From assembly GCF_029893355.1 (NCBI RefSeq), contig NZ_JARZAI010000015.1, positions 124,001 to 188,000 on the forward strand: a stretch of 64,000 nucleotides of DNA. Direction: 5' to 3'. The notes below the pieces were generated by a model. That model was not told where the DNA came from. It saw only the letters and a program-made list of their open reading frames with translations, and did not search any database. Shown here piece by piece: positions 43,651 through 52,897 of this stretch. The stretch's first letter is position 1, and every line of letters starts with the position of its first letter. The translations under genes were made by a program, and so were the position numbers. This DNA comes from Kitasatospora sp. MAA4 (lineage in GTDB: Bacteria > Actinomycetota > Actinomycetes > Streptomycetales > Streptomycetaceae).

Positions 43651-44655
43651 ATGACCATGGGCAAGCGTCAGAAGGCCGCGGCAGGACTGGCGGCGGTGGC
43701 GGCGGTAGGCGCGTTCGCGGCCTACGGGGTCTCGGACCTGGGGGCGAAGCACACCACCGCCGACGTGCGGACCGTCACGGTCGCCGACCCGCCCGCCGCC
43801 CAGCTCCCGTCCCCCACCGGCGCGCCGAGCGACTCGCCCGCCGCGTCGCCGAGCCCCAGCACGTCCGCGAGCACGTCGCTCAGCGCCTCGCCCAGTGCGT
43901 CCGCGACCCGTTCGGCCTCACGCGGCCCCTCCGCGACGGCCTCCGCCAAGTCCGGCGGCACGACAGCCAAGGCCCAGGCGGCCGCCTCCGCCGCGCCCGC
44001 GCCGACCGCCAAGCCCGGCCCGGTCGCACCGCCGCCCCCGCCGGTCGCCGCCCCGCAGACGCCGCCCGCCCAGGGCGGCTGCAAGAGCTTCAACGGCACC
44101 AACCAGCCGCAGGGCGACGTCTCCGCCGCGCTCACCGCGGCCGCCGGCAAGTCCAGGACGCTGACCCTCGGCAGCGGCGGCACCGACAAGCTCCCGCCGC
44201 TGCCCGTCAATCTGGTCAAGGCGATCGCCTGGCAGGAGAGCGGCTGGCAGTCGGCCATCCAGGCCTGCGACGGCGGCATCGGCACGATGCAGATCATGCC
44301 GGCCACCGCGACCTGGATGAACGGCAAGTTCGGCACCAGGAACGACGTCCAGACGCTGGCCGGCAACACCGACCTGGGCGCCGAGCTGCTGGACGAACTG
44401 GTCGCCTACTACGGCGACTCGGACTTCGGCGGCAAGTACGACCTGTCGCCGGACCCGGTCACCGGCAAGAGCCCGCTGCTCGACGTGGTCGTCGCGGCCT
44501 ACAACGCGGGCGCCGGCAGCGTCCACTACAACACCGTCAGCACCACCGACCCCACCACCGGCGTGGCCACCGCCACCGGCACCGAGGTGATCCCCAACCC
44601 CGGCTACGTGCGGAGCGTCGAGGCGCTGATGACCAACTGCAGCTGCCTGGGCTGA
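43651..44655 (+). CDS. Secreted lytic transglycosylase (SLT domain)
   Basis: 334 residues from ATG 43651 (332 from ATG 43657; GGTGGGG suits the second better). An N-terminal signal or membrane anchor (about 5-30) is followed by a long Ser/Pro/Ala-rich linker (about 45-145), which probably spans the cell wall. The SLT domain has catalytic Glu in AWQESGW, GTMQIMPATATW and AYNAG. It cleaves peptidoglycan glycan strands. Two C-terminal Cys (NCSC) and one near CKSF may pair. Confidence 0.9.
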   Translation: MTMGKRQKAAAGLAAVAAVGAFAAYGVSDLGAKHTTADVRTVTVADPPAAQLPSPTGAPSDSPAASPSPSTSASTSLSASPSASATRSASRGPSATASAKSGGTTAKAQAAASAAPAPTAKPGPVAPPPPPVAAPQTPPAQGGCKSFNGTNQPQGDVSAALTAAAGKSRTLTLGSGGTDKLPPLPVNLVKAIAWQESGWQSAIQACDGGIGTMQIMPATATWMNGKFGTRNDVQTLAGNTDLGAELLDELVAYYGDSDFGGKYDLSPDPVTGKSPLLDVVVAAYNAGAGSVHYNTVSTTDPTTGVATATGTEVIPNPGYVRSVEALMTNCSCLG

Positions 44656-44680
44656 CCAACAGCCCCAACGGCCCCAGGGC

Positions 44681-46123
44681 TCACGGCAGTCGGCGCAGCA
44701 CCACGACACCGCCCCGGTCGAAGACCGCGCCGTAGCGCGCGCCCGGGTGCAGCGCCGACGCGTACCCGGGCATGTCGGTGGGCGCGTCGCCCCAGCCGTC
44801 CCGGTCCACCAGGAGGTACTCCGGCGGCACCGGCGTGCAGCCGCCGAGCCAGTACGTGTCGTCGCGCGCCGCCAGCTGTGCCAGCGGTCCCATCGAGGAC
44901 TCGACCCGGACATCCGGCGGGATCTGCGCGATCGCCGCCCGCAACACCGCCGCGTGCTGCCCGCCGCTCCAGGCCGCCGGGTCGGCCAGGCCGCCGAACC
45001 CGACCGGCAGGCTCACCAGGCAGGCCACCGCGATGCCCGGCGCGGCCGGCACCATCCCGTCCGCGAACGCCCGCAGGCCCGGACGAGCGGAGCGGCCCAG
45101 CCGCTGCACCGCGTCCACCAGCGCGAGGAAGAGGATCGGCATCAGGGTCGCGTTGTAGTGCCAGTCCGGACCCCAGAACATCGGGTTGGACGAGCCGAAC
45201 CGCCAGGCCAGCGTGGGCAGCGCGAGCACCACCAGCGGCGAGCGCAGGGCCAGGAACCCGACGATTCCGAAGAGCCACCCGGTCGTCTTCCAGACCGTCA
45301 GCCGGGTGAACGGGCCGCTGAGCACCTGCCAGAGCTTGGGGTGGGTGCCGCCCGGCAGCTTGGACCAGTAGTCGAAGTGGTGCTGCGGATTGAAGTGCGG
45401 GATCAGCAGGAAGACCGTGAGCGCGGTGAACCCCAGCCCGAAGACGACCAGCACGCCCGCGGTGAACCAGCGCCGGGCCGTCAGGGCGAGGACGACGCCG
45501 ACCGCCGCGACGGTCAGCCCCATGTCCTCCTTGACCAGCACCAGCGGCAGCGCCCACCAGGCCGCACGCTCCCAGCGGCCCAACAGCAGCTGCCGGCCGA
45601 CCAACGCGAGCAGCGGCACCGCGAACGCTATCTCGTGGAACTCCGCGTCCACCGCCCGCTGAAGGCCCCAGGAGAGCCCGTACGCGGTGCCGATCAGCAG
45701 CCCCCGGTTGCGGGTCAGCACCCGGGCCGCGCTGTCCGAGACCACGCCGACCGACCAGGCGAACAGCGCGGCCTGGGCGACCAGCAGGGTCATCGCGGAG
45801 GGGAAGAGCCAGAAGAACGGCGCGAGCAGCGCGAGGACGGGCGACCAGTGGTCGCCGAGCGCGTTGAAGCCGGGACCCTTGATCGAGACCACCGGCGCGT
45901 GGAAGTGCGCGTAGCCCTTCACCGCCTCGGTGAAGATGCCCAAGTCCCAGGAGGGCGAGCCGAATCGCTGGTAGCGCAGGGCCGCGAGGACGGTGTAGCC
46001 CAGCAGGAAGAGCGACGCGAGCGCGACGTGCGGCAGGACCGAGTCCAACCGTCCCGGTCCGGCGGCACGTCCCCAACTCGGCGTCCGCCCGGCCGGGAGC
46101 GCGGTCCCCAGCGTCTCGGCCAT
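44681..46123 (-). CDS. DUF2079 multi-pass membrane protein
   Basis: 480 residues, ATG after GAGGAG. About ten to twelve membrane helices and the DUF2079 pattern (RYQRFGSPSWDLGIFTEAVKGYAH in two halves; VKEDMGLTVAA; a C-terminal soluble segment with LLVDRDG). It resembles GT-C-type glycosyltransferases in layout, but catalysis is unproven for the family. Confidence 0.85.
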   Translation of the reverse strand: MAETLGTALPAGRTPSWGRAAGPGRLDSVLPHVALASLFLLGYTVLAALRYQRFGSPSWDLGIFTEAVKGYAHFHAPVVSIKGPGFNALGDHWSPVLALLAPFFWLFPSAMTLLVAQAALFAWSVGVVSDSAARVLTRNRGLLIGTAYGLSWGLQRAVDAEFHEIAFAVPLLALVGRQLLLGRWERAAWWALPLVLVKEDMGLTVAAVGVVLALTARRWFTAGVLVVFGLGFTALTVFLLIPHFNPQHHFDYWSKLPGGTHPKLWQVLSGPFTRLTVWKTTGWLFGIVGFLALRSPLVVLALPTLAWRFGSSNPMFWGPDWHYNATLMPILFLALVDAVQRLGRSARPGLRAFADGMVPAAPGIAVACLVSLPVGFGGLADPAAWSGGQHAAVLRAAIAQIPPDVRVESSMGPLAQLAARDDTYWLGGCTPVPPEYLLVDRDGWGDAPTDMPGYASALHPGARYGAVFDRGGVVVLRRLP

Positions 46124-46231
46124 CCGAACTCCTCTTCAATGCTCGGCTGTTCGTGCGACTACTGATCCGACTGGTGCACGCTACCGCGAGACCACCGGTG
46201 TCGGCAGTCCCACCGGCGGCACGGCGCGCTC

Positions 46232-46237
46232 TATCGT
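46232..46237 (+). promoter_or_regulatory. Putative -10 of a leaderless hemC transcript
   Basis: TATCGT ends 7 nt before ATG 46245, with no Shine-Dalgarno sequence. It suggests a leaderless message and favours ATG 46245 over GTG 46236. Confidence 0.45.
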
Positions 46238-46244
46238 GGTCGCC

Positions 46245-47198
46245 ATGCCGTCGACGCCGCCGCCCGCCCCCCTCGGTCCGATCCGGATCGTCTCCCGCTC
46301 CTCCCCCATGGCCCTGGCCCAGGTCGAGCGCGTCCGAACCGAGTTGACCGCGCTCCACCCCGGCCTGCGGACCGAGGTGGTGCCCGTCACCACCTCCGGC
46401 GACCGCTGGACCGGCGCACTCTCCGAGCTCGGCGGCAAGGGCGCGTTCACCAAGGAGGTGGACGCCGCGCTGCTGGCCGGCGAGGCCGACCTCGCGGTGC
46501 ACTGCGTCAAGGACGTCCCCGCCGACCGCCCGCTCCCGGCCGGCACGGTCTTCGCCGCGTTCCTGCGCCGCGACGACATCCGCGACGCCCTGGTGCACCC
46601 CGGCGGCCTGACCCTGGACGAGCTGCCGCCCGGCACCCGGATCGGCACCTCGTCCGTCCGCCGAGTGGCCCAACTGACCGTCTCGCACCCGCACCTGACC
46701 TGCGTCCCGTTCCGCGGCAACGTCAACCGGCGACTGGAGAAGCTGGACGCCGGCGAGGCCGACGCCCTCCTGGTGGCCGCCTCGGGACTGACCCGGATCG
46801 GCCTCGCCGAGCGGGCCACCGAGATCCTCTCCGTCGACACCATGTGCCCACCCATCGGCGCCGGCGTCCTCGCCCTCCAGTGCCGCGAGGACGACGCCGC
46901 CACCATCGCCGCCGTCACCGCCCTCAACGACGCCGCCGCCTGGCGCGAGACCACCGCCGAACGGATGTTCCTGCACGTCCTCCAGGGCCACTGCAACAGC
47001 CCGATCGCCGGCTTCGCCCGCGCCGAACGCGACGGCCGCCTCTCCCTGCGCGGCCGCGTCTTCTCCCCCGACGGCAAAACCGTCCTCGACGCCCACGAGT
47101 GGGCCGGCCCCCTCGACCCCGCCACCCTCGGCACCTCGGTCGCCGTCGCCCTCCTCCGCCAGGGAGCACGCGAGCTGATCGACAACATCCCGCACTGA
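46245..47198 (+). CDS. hemC: Hydroxymethylbilane synthase (porphobilinogen deaminase), stand-alone copy
   Basis: 317 residues. Motifs: RIVSRSSPMALAQ, GGKGAFTKEVDAALLAGEADLAVH in two parts, the catalytic Asp90 (VKDVP), GTSSVRR, RGNVNRRL, and the dipyrromethane-binding Cys250 in GHCNSPIAGF. It polymerises four porphobilinogens in tetrapyrrole synthesis. It is not next to hemA, hemB or hemD, and HSMKDVP reads HCVKDVP, so it may be a second, divergent paralogue. Residues 97-127 are duplicated at 47932-48028. Confidence 0.9.
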   Translation: MPSTPPPAPLGPIRIVSRSSPMALAQVERVRTELTALHPGLRTEVVPVTTSGDRWTGALSELGGKGAFTKEVDAALLAGEADLAVHCVKDVPADRPLPAGTVFAAFLRRDDIRDALVHPGGLTLDELPPGTRIGTSSVRRVAQLTVSHPHLTCVPFRGNVNRRLEKLDAGEADALLVAASGLTRIGLAERATEILSVDTMCPPIGAGVLALQCREDDAATIAAVTALNDAAAWRETTAERMFLHVLQGHCNSPIAGFARAERDGRLSLRGRVFSPDGKTVLDAHEWAGPLDPATLGTSVAVALLRQGARELIDNIPH

Positions 47199-47208
47199 CC
47201 GCACAACT

Positions 47209-47244
47209 GATCGTGCCGCCCTCCACCCGGAGAGCGGCACGATC
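47209..47244. terminator. Terminator hairpin after hemC
   Basis: GATCGTGCCGC (47209-47219) pairs with GCGGCACGATC (47234-47244), 11 bp after the hemC stop; it also lies just beyond the stop of the leftward S9 fragment. Confidence 0.75.
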
Positions 47245-47245
47245 C

Positions 47246-47474
47246 TCACTCCGGGATCTCGAGCCCCGTGTGGTGGGCGAGGAAAGCAAGGGTGTCGGCG
47301 GCGAGGGATGCCGCCCGGCTCACCGAGCGGCTCTTGTGCCCGACACCCGACTCGCATCGGAGCACCACCGGCGCGGTGGCGCTGGTGGAGTGCTGCAGTG
47401 CCGCGCACATCTTGCGGGCGTGCAGCGGGTCCACCCGCGCGTCGTCCGCCGAGACCGTGAACAGAACTGCTGGG
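47246..47474 (-). pseudogene. 3' fragment of an S9 prolyl oligopeptidase gene
   Basis: The leftward frame reads AYPAVLFTVSADDARVDPLH, then ARKMCAALQHSTSA, VVLRCESGVGH and ADTLAFLAHHTG. This is the C-terminal end of prolyl oligopeptidases, including the catalytic Asp (DARVDP) and His (GVGH). The homology stops abruptly at about 47474, where a nitrilase fragment begins on the other strand. About nine tenths of the enzyme, with the Ser, is missing. Confidence 0.75.
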
Positions 47475-47873
47475 TACGCCAAGATGCACCTGCACGGCGA
47501 AGAGCAGGACATCTTCCTGCCCGGCGCCGGGCACCACATCCTGGAGATCGAGGGCTGGCGCCTCGGCCTGGCCGTCTGCTACGACGCCGCCGTCCCCGAG
47601 CATGCCCGCGCTGCCCGCGACGCCGGAGCCGACGCCTACGTCGTCAGCGCCCTGTACGCGACCGGCGACAAGCACCGTCTGCTCGAGCAGACCTCACGCG
47701 CGGCGGCTCTCGGCCTGTGGGTCGCGGTCTCCCAGTACGTCGGGGCCACCGGGCCGTACCGGACCATCGGCCGCAGCGGCATCTGGCGGCCGGACGGCGT
47801 CGCACTGGAGCAACTCTCGGAGGATCAACCGGGACTGGCGACAGCACAGCTGCACGCATCCACCACGGGCTGA
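47471..47873 (+). pseudogene. 3' fragment of a carbon-nitrogen hydrolase (nitrilase superfamily) gene
   Basis: From YAKMHLHGEEQDIFLPG onward the rightward frame matches the second half of a nitrilase-type amidase, with the catalytic Lys (YAKMHL) and Cys (AVCYDAAVPE) and the usual end GRSGIWRPDG. The N-terminal third with the catalytic Glu is absent. The frame can be opened upstream to 47268, but that part is the antisense of the S9 fragment. Not expected to be active. Confidence 0.75.
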
Positions 47874-47882
47874 AAGACCGAA

Positions 47883-47907
47883 AAGGGCCTCCGAGGCGGC
47901 GGCCCTT
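47883..47907. terminator. Hairpin after the nitrilase fragment
   Basis: AAGGGCC (47883-47889) and GGCCCTT (47901-47907) form a 7-bp stem with an 11-nt loop, 10 bp after the stop; probably the original gene's terminator. Confidence 0.5.
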
Positions 47908-47931
47908 ACCGGCGGACGAAGCCGCACGCGG

Positions 47932-48028
47932 TCCGTTCCCGGCCGGCACCGTCTTCGCCGCCTTTCTGCGCCGCGACGACATCCGCGACGCCCTGGTGCA
48001 TCCCGGCGGCCTGACCCTGGACGAACTG
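47932..48028 (+). pseudogene. Duplicated internal fragment of hemC
   Basis: About 97 bp closely match hemC bases 46530-46626. The encoded stretch from PAGTVFAAF through GGLTLDEL is identical in protein to HemC residues 98-127, while the DNA differs at only a few, mostly silent, positions. It has no start, no flanking hemC sequence and no RBS. Confidence 0.85.
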
Positions 48029-48053
48029 AACGACGCCCGGCTGTGCCGACAGG

Positions 48054-48105
48054 ACGCAGGGCCCGCCTACGCCCGGCGTCCGGCCGGGGAAAGCGGGCCC
48101 TGCGT
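48054..48105. terminator. Terminator hairpin after the LamG/ricin gene
   Basis: Perfect 13-bp arms ACGCAGGGCCCGC (48054-48066) and GCGGGCCCTGCGT (48093-48105), 19 bp beyond the stop of the leftward gene. Confidence 0.75.
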
Positions 48106-48124
48106 ATGGAGGGAACCGGGCGAA

Positions 48125-51100
48125 TCAGCTACCCGGCGCGATCAGCCACCGCTGGGCGGGGCTGCCGTTGCAGTCGTAGATCTGGAGCTGGGTTCCGTTG
48201 ACCGTACTGCCGTTCGGGTCGTCCAGGCAGCGGCCGGTGGCCGGGTTGTAGATGCTGCTGTCGGCGCGCGGGATCCACTGCTGCGCGGGATTGCCCGTGC
48301 AGTTGGTCCACTGGACGAGGTTGCCGTTGCTGTTGACGGCGTTGCTGTTGTCAAGGCAGCCGCCCATGACGTTGAGCGTGCCGTTGGCATTGACCGTCCA
48401 CTGCTGGGCGTTGGTCCCGTTGCAGTCGTAGATCTGGATGACAGAGCCTGGCACCGTGCTCGCGCCGTTGTCGTCGATGCACTTGTTGGCCGCGACGCCC
48501 GAGACGATGGGGTGGGGGGCAGGGTTGGCGGTGTTGGTGGCGTAGGGCGATACCACGAGGTCGGCGACCGAGCCGGCGTAGTAGGAGCTGTGCTGCCCGG
48601 CCAGCTGGTAACGGCCGACCACGAGGGGACCGGCGATACCGGAGTTGGTGGTGTGGTGGCCATTAGCGGCCAGTGTGCCGTTGACGTAGAGGCTGGTCTG
48701 GTGGCTGTCCGCATCGTAGCTGGCGACAAGGTGCGTCCAGACGCTGGTTTGGACGGTGGCGGAGCTGCTGATGATGTCGTCGGTCTGGTCGTAGGGCCAG
48801 CCGTTGCTATCGGCGTTGCTGAGGGCGAATCGCCAGGTGTTGGTGTTCTTGTCGGGCCAGAGCATGAAGCCGCTGGCGCTGGTGCCGTCCTCGCTCGCGA
48901 CGATCCCGCCGGTGGCGGTCGGCTTGGCCCAGACGTTGACGGTGAAGGATTTGCTGGTGTCGAGCGTGCTGCCCGTCATGTCGATCTCGCCGGTACCGTT
49001 CGGGTCCAGCTGCGCGACGTTGGTCGGGACGCCGTCGATGGTGTCGGCGGGGAAGGTGACCGCACCCTTGACGACACCGGCGTGCTGGTTCAGGGCATCC
49101 GGAGTCGTGATTACGCCGGTGGCCGCCGTCGTGCTCGTGGCGAGCGGCCAGCGGCCGACGGGGGTGCGCAGGTCGGCCGGGTGGGTCTGGCTCGTGGGAG
49201 TGAAACAGGTGTACGACGCCGTTGAGGGGCAACCCGTGGTACTGCCGGTCCAGATGACGAGCTGACCGGTCGAGGTGGTGGCCCACAGGTCGGGGACACC
49301 GTCGCCGTTGAGGTCACCGGAGGAACCGACCGTGGGGTAGGTCGCCACCGGGAGGGAGAGCCCCGTAATGGTGAGGCCCTTGGCGGGATCAGCCAGCTGG
49401 CTGTAGTCGGGGGTGCTGCCGCCGGTGATCGGGTAGGCCAACAGTTTGCCGGTGTCGTTGGAGTCGCGGAAGCGGGCCCAGAGGGTCGGCTGCATCGCGC
49501 CGCCGGCGCTGGGACCGCTCGCCGGGCCGGGGTTGATGAGGTCGTAGTTGCTCCAGTCGGCGGCGGAGACCAGGCGGGCTGTGCCGTCCAACTGGTCGCT
49601 ACCGGTGGTGCTGTTCAGAAGCCAGAGCTGGCCGCCGGAGACCGCCAGCAACGAGGTCCGCCCGATCGAGGCGGAGCTGGTGCTCTCACCGCTGGGCGTG
49701 CCGAGCGCGAGGATCTGGGTCACGTTCGACCAGTTGCCGGTAGCGGTGAACGGGCAGGTGCCCTGCCAGGGAATGCCCTTAAGGTCCGTGCAGCGCGTGG
49801 GAAACGGTTGGACCGGTGAAAGCGTTGAGAACGTGCCGTTGCCGTTGTTCTTGGACCAACTGAGAGTCCCGTTCCCAGGTTGGTGCACGACGATGTCGTC
49901 CACGGGGCCCGCGTCGAGGTTGCCCCGGTGGGTGACCTGGGCGGTGTTCCAGTTCACACCTGGCGCCGCGGTGGCATAGGCGCTGATGGCGTTCGCAGGG
50001 TCGACGCCGGCGGTGACGATCCGGAGGTTGCCGGCGGCGTCCGGCAGCAGGATGTCGGGCTTGCCGTCGCCGGTCACGTCACCGTAGACCGACTTACCGT
50101 TCGGGTTCCAGGGGGCGAAGAAGGAGTAGGCCGCAGGTTGGCCGTAGTTGCCGGCGTTGTCCTGGGCCTGCACGTAGACGATGTTGGTGCCCCAACTTGC
50201 CGAGCCCGGTGCGTACGTGAAGCTGGGGTTGGAGGACTGTAGGACGATGCCGGCCCCGGCGCCGTCGGAGCACTTCCAACCCGTGACCGGGGTAGGGTCC
50301 GTGCTCCATCGGAAGCAGGCCACGCCGGAGGCGGTAGTACCGGTGAGGGTGGGGGCGGGGTCGTTGCCGGTGAGCGTGAAAGTCCCGCCCACACCGCTGC
50401 CCGCGTACACCTTGGGGGACGGATTGGGGGTGCCGGAGGGCGGGAAATCACTAGAACTGACCACGAGGGTCGGCGAGGTCTTGTCGATCCGGAAGAAGCA
50501 GGTCGGGACGTTCGGGGAGCCGAGGCCGCCGCTCGGCGGGTCGGCGTCGTAGGCGTTGGCCGTCCACGCGAACAGGTGACCGTCGGCCAATGAGGTGCCC
50601 GGGATGCTGACGCTGACATTGGAGTTCTGCGAGGCGGCCCAGCCGCTGTCGCCGGTCCAGGACCAGCCGGCGTCGTTCCACAGGCGGAAGACGGTGTGCA
50701 GGCTCATCCCGGCGGGCGACCAGTTGGAGGCGGTGAGGGTGATGTTCTGGTTTCCGCCGACCCACGGGGCGTTGGTACCGCTGGTGGCGCAGTCCGAGCC
50801 TGTCGGATTCCCACTGTTGTCGCTATTGGCGAAGCCCGGCTGCGGGCTGACGCGCGGAGCCCAGAGGCTCGGAGCGATGTCGTATGTGGTGACGATGTGC
50901 GGGTTGTTGCCGATGTGGTGGCGGTAGAGCAGGTTGTTCTCGTCGTCTGGCGCGATGCCGATCGTCCAGTTGCCCCACTTCTGCTGGGCGGCCGTCTGCA
51001 TCTGGGAGGTGACGTCGAAGCTGATCGGTCCGGTACCGGTGGCGATGGTGGAAGCGACCTTGCTGCATCCGGCCATAGTCGCACCGGTGCCGCAGGGCTG

Positions 51101-52468
51101 GTTGTTCCAGGTGGTGTTGCCGTCGATCGGGTTCGTCCAGTAGAGACCCAGCGGGCTCGGGGTGGACGGGCTGGAGGCGTCAGTGATGTTCACGAACAGC
51201 GTCGAGCCGTAGACGGTCGGGGGTGCCGGGGCGCCGCCGGGCTGATTGTAGATCGCGGAGTTGATGCCGATCTGGACATAGGCGCGGTATCGGCCGTAGC
51301 CGGTGCAGTCGCTGTAGCCGCAGTAGCCGATGCCCAGGTCGAACGGCCCCATGTAGTTCTTGGTGTCGGGGTGGTTCTCCTGAACCATGTCCCAGGCCTG
51401 GGCAGCACTGTTCACGCTGATGCTGGGGTCGAGATACCACGGCCCGACGCCCTTACCCAGGACATTCTGGTCGGGCGTCAGGTCGATGGCGTCGGGGGTG
51501 GCCGCGACACCGATCGTGCCGACCTTCGCGCTGTCGCCCGGCGCGTCCGGTGTGGACGTGCCGGCCTGCTGGGCTGCTGAGGCCGCGGGAGCCGCGAAGA
51601 GCGAGCGGGCCCGGCTGGCCACGGCGCCCGAAGCGGTCGGGACGGCGGGTGGCGGCGGCGTGGAGTCCCACTGCATCGGCGTCGGGGCGTGCAGGCGCAC
51701 AGCTCCGGTGCTGTCGGTGAAAGCGAGGTTGCCGGCCGCGTCCGATCCGGCGGTCAACCCCATGGTCGAGATAGGGAAGTGAAGGGACTTCAGCGCCGGG
51801 TCGGCAGCGGCGGCGGCTGTCTTGACGACGATGACGTCCCGCCAGCCGCCCTGGGGGTCCGCGGTCACCTGAAGGTCGACGTCCGGCGTCAGCACGCCCG
51901 CGTACGTGGCGGTCGCCCCGGACAGGGTGGGCTTCGGCAGCGCGAAGGGAGCTGTGACGGACAGTTGCTTACCGTCCGAGGTGGTCAGCGTCGCCAGAGC
52001 TCCACTGCCGCCACCGGACAGCTTCAACGAGGTTGGCGAGACCGCGGGGCTCAGGGTTCCGTCGGCATTCGTCCGCAGGGTGGCGTCGATGGCAGCCCAG
52101 CCGGCGTCCTCCTTGATCCGCACGGGAGCCGTGTAATCGGTGGTGGTGAGCGTGCCGTCGGGGTTGACCAATGTCGCGGACGAGCCTGTGGTGAGGGCAT
52201 CGACGGTGACGGCTTGTCCGCTCGACTTCGCTTTGGTGCGCGCGTCCAGGATCGCCTGCGCGGTCGGCGAGGGTGCGGGAGCGGTCGAGCCTGTCGCCGT
52301 TGAACCGGTCGGCACCGGTACTGGTATCGGGGCGTCGGCCTGGGCAGCGGGCGCGACCAGCATCCCCACAGCAAGCGCTCCGCTCACGCCCAGGGCGAGC
52401 AGACGGGCGACGCTTGCGCGATTCACTTGTGGTGGCACCTTGCGCCAGATGCGTTCAGTTTGTGACAT
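48125..52468 (-). CDS. Giant secreted protein with FG-GAP, LamG and ricin-B lectin domains
   Basis: 1447 residues, ATG with AGGA close upstream; signal peptide about 1-45. A Pro/Thr-rich N-terminal region is followed by a beta-rich domain with DPSISVN, DLGIGYCGYSDCTGYGRYR and TTWNNQP (about 350-560, DNRLRE-like), Ig-like segments, FG-GAP/VCBS-type blades with GDVTGDGKPDILL (near 796) and GDLNGDGVPDLW, a LamG jelly-roll (about 1105-1300) and a ricin-type beta-trefoil (about 1320-1447) with three Q-x-W repeats. It has no recognisable catalytic centre and looks like a cell-surface or released sugar-binding protein. It is divergent from the RHS toxin gene, a pairing that suggests a shared role. 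Confidence 0.85.
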   Translation of the reverse strand: MSQTERIWRKVPPQVNRASVARLLALGVSGALAVGMLVAPAAQADAPIPVPVPTGSTATGSTAPAPSPTAQAILDARTKAKSSGQAVTVDALTTGSSATLVNPDGTLTTTDYTAPVRIKEDAGWAAIDATLRTNADGTLSPAVSPTSLKLSGGGSGALATLTTSDGKQLSVTAPFALPKPTLSGATATYAGVLTPDVDLQVTADPQGGWRDVIVVKTAAAAADPALKSLHFPISTMGLTAGSDAAGNLAFTDSTGAVRLHAPTPMQWDSTPPPPAVPTASGAVASRARSLFAAPAASAAQQAGTSTPDAPGDSAKVGTIGVAATPDAIDLTPDQNVLGKGVGPWYLDPSISVNSAAQAWDMVQENHPDTKNYMGPFDLGIGYCGYSDCTGYGRYRAYVQIGINSAIYNQPGGAPAPPTVYGSTLFVNITDASSPSTPSPLGLYWTNPIDGNTTWNNQPCGTGATMAGCSKVASTIATGTGPISFDVTSQMQTAAQQKWGNWTIGIAPDDENNLLYRHHIGNNPHIVTTYDIAPSLWAPRVSPQPGFANSDNSGNPTGSDCATSGTNAPWVGGNQNITLTASNWSPAGMSLHTVFRLWNDAGWSWTGDSGWAASQNSNVSVSIPGTSLADGHLFAWTANAYDADPPSGGLGSPNVPTCFFRIDKTSPTLVVSSSDFPPSGTPNPSPKVYAGSGVGGTFTLTGNDPAPTLTGTTASGVACFRWSTDPTPVTGWKCSDGAGAGIVLQSSNPSFTYAPGSASWGTNIVYVQAQDNAGNYGQPAAYSFFAPWNPNGKSVYGDVTGDGKPDILLPDAAGNLRIVTAGVDPANAISAYATAAPGVNWNTAQVTHRGNLDAGPVDDIVVHQPGNGTLSWSKNNGNGTFSTLSPVQPFPTRCTDLKGIPWQGTCPFTATGNWSNVTQILALGTPSGESTSSASIGRTSLLAVSGGQLWLLNSTTGSDQLDGTARLVSAADWSNYDLINPGPASGPSAGGAMQPTLWARFRDSNDTGKLLAYPITGGSTPDYSQLADPAKGLTITGLSLPVATYPTVGSSGDLNGDGVPDLWATTSTGQLVIWTGSTTGCPSTASYTCFTPTSQTHPADLRTPVGRWPLATSTTAATGVITTPDALNQHAGVVKGAVTFPADTIDGVPTNVAQLDPNGTGEIDMTGSTLDTSKSFTVNVWAKPTATGGIVASEDGTSASGFMLWPDKNTNTWRFALSNADSNGWPYDQTDDIISSSATVQTSVWTHLVASYDADSHQTSLYVNGTLAANGHHTTNSGIAGPLVVGRYQLAGQHSSYYAGSVADLVVSPYATNTANPAPHPIVSGVAANKCIDDNGASTVPGSVIQIYDCNGTNAQQWTVNANGTLNVMGGCLDNSNAVNSNGNLVQWTNCTGNPAQQWIPRADSSIYNPATGRCLDDPNGSTVNGTQLQIYDCNGSPAQRWLIAPGS

Positions 52469-52761
52469 GACGATCCTAGCCCCTCCCTACAGTCCACTCC
52501 ACGAGCGGACGTTCGATTCGGAACCATGCTTGTTGCCCCGCTCCGGGTCAAGCCGATACGGCGAGTTGAGATGACATGCCCGCATTTGGTTCCGCAGGAC
52601 AAGTCAAGAGGTCGCAAAGCCTTCCAAGTTGAAGCTAAACGGGGTGGTGGTCCGAATATTCGTTCGCCTAGGGTCTGGTGAGATTGCGTCATCGGAGTCA
52701 TCTCGTGACGCTCCGTGAGGTTCAACAGCACCGGGGAGTGCCTGTGGTGGGGGTTCGGCGC

Positions 52762-52890
52762 ATGCGTACGCCTTCGGGACGCAAACGGCGTCCACGCAAA
52801 AGCGGCATGAGCCTGGCGCTCGTGTTCGCGGTCCTGCTCGCATTGCTGACCGCGCCGACCGCGGCAGCGCTCGGCTCGACGCCTTCCGGC
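52762..52890 (+). pseudogene. Signal-peptide fragment of the RHS gene, out of frame with the body
   Basis: ATG at 52762 with GGGGG 8 nt upstream opens a textbook Sec signal: a basic start RTPSGRKRRPRKSG, a hydrophobic core LALVFAVLLALL and an AAAL cleavage zone. The frame then continues only as the antisense-like shadow of the RHS body. The body frame is already recognisable at ARIVDSWALSQSW from about 52889, shifted by one base. An out-of-frame deletion joining the signal to the middle of a longer RHS protein explains this. Confidence 0.75.
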
Positions 52891-52897
52891 AAGAATT

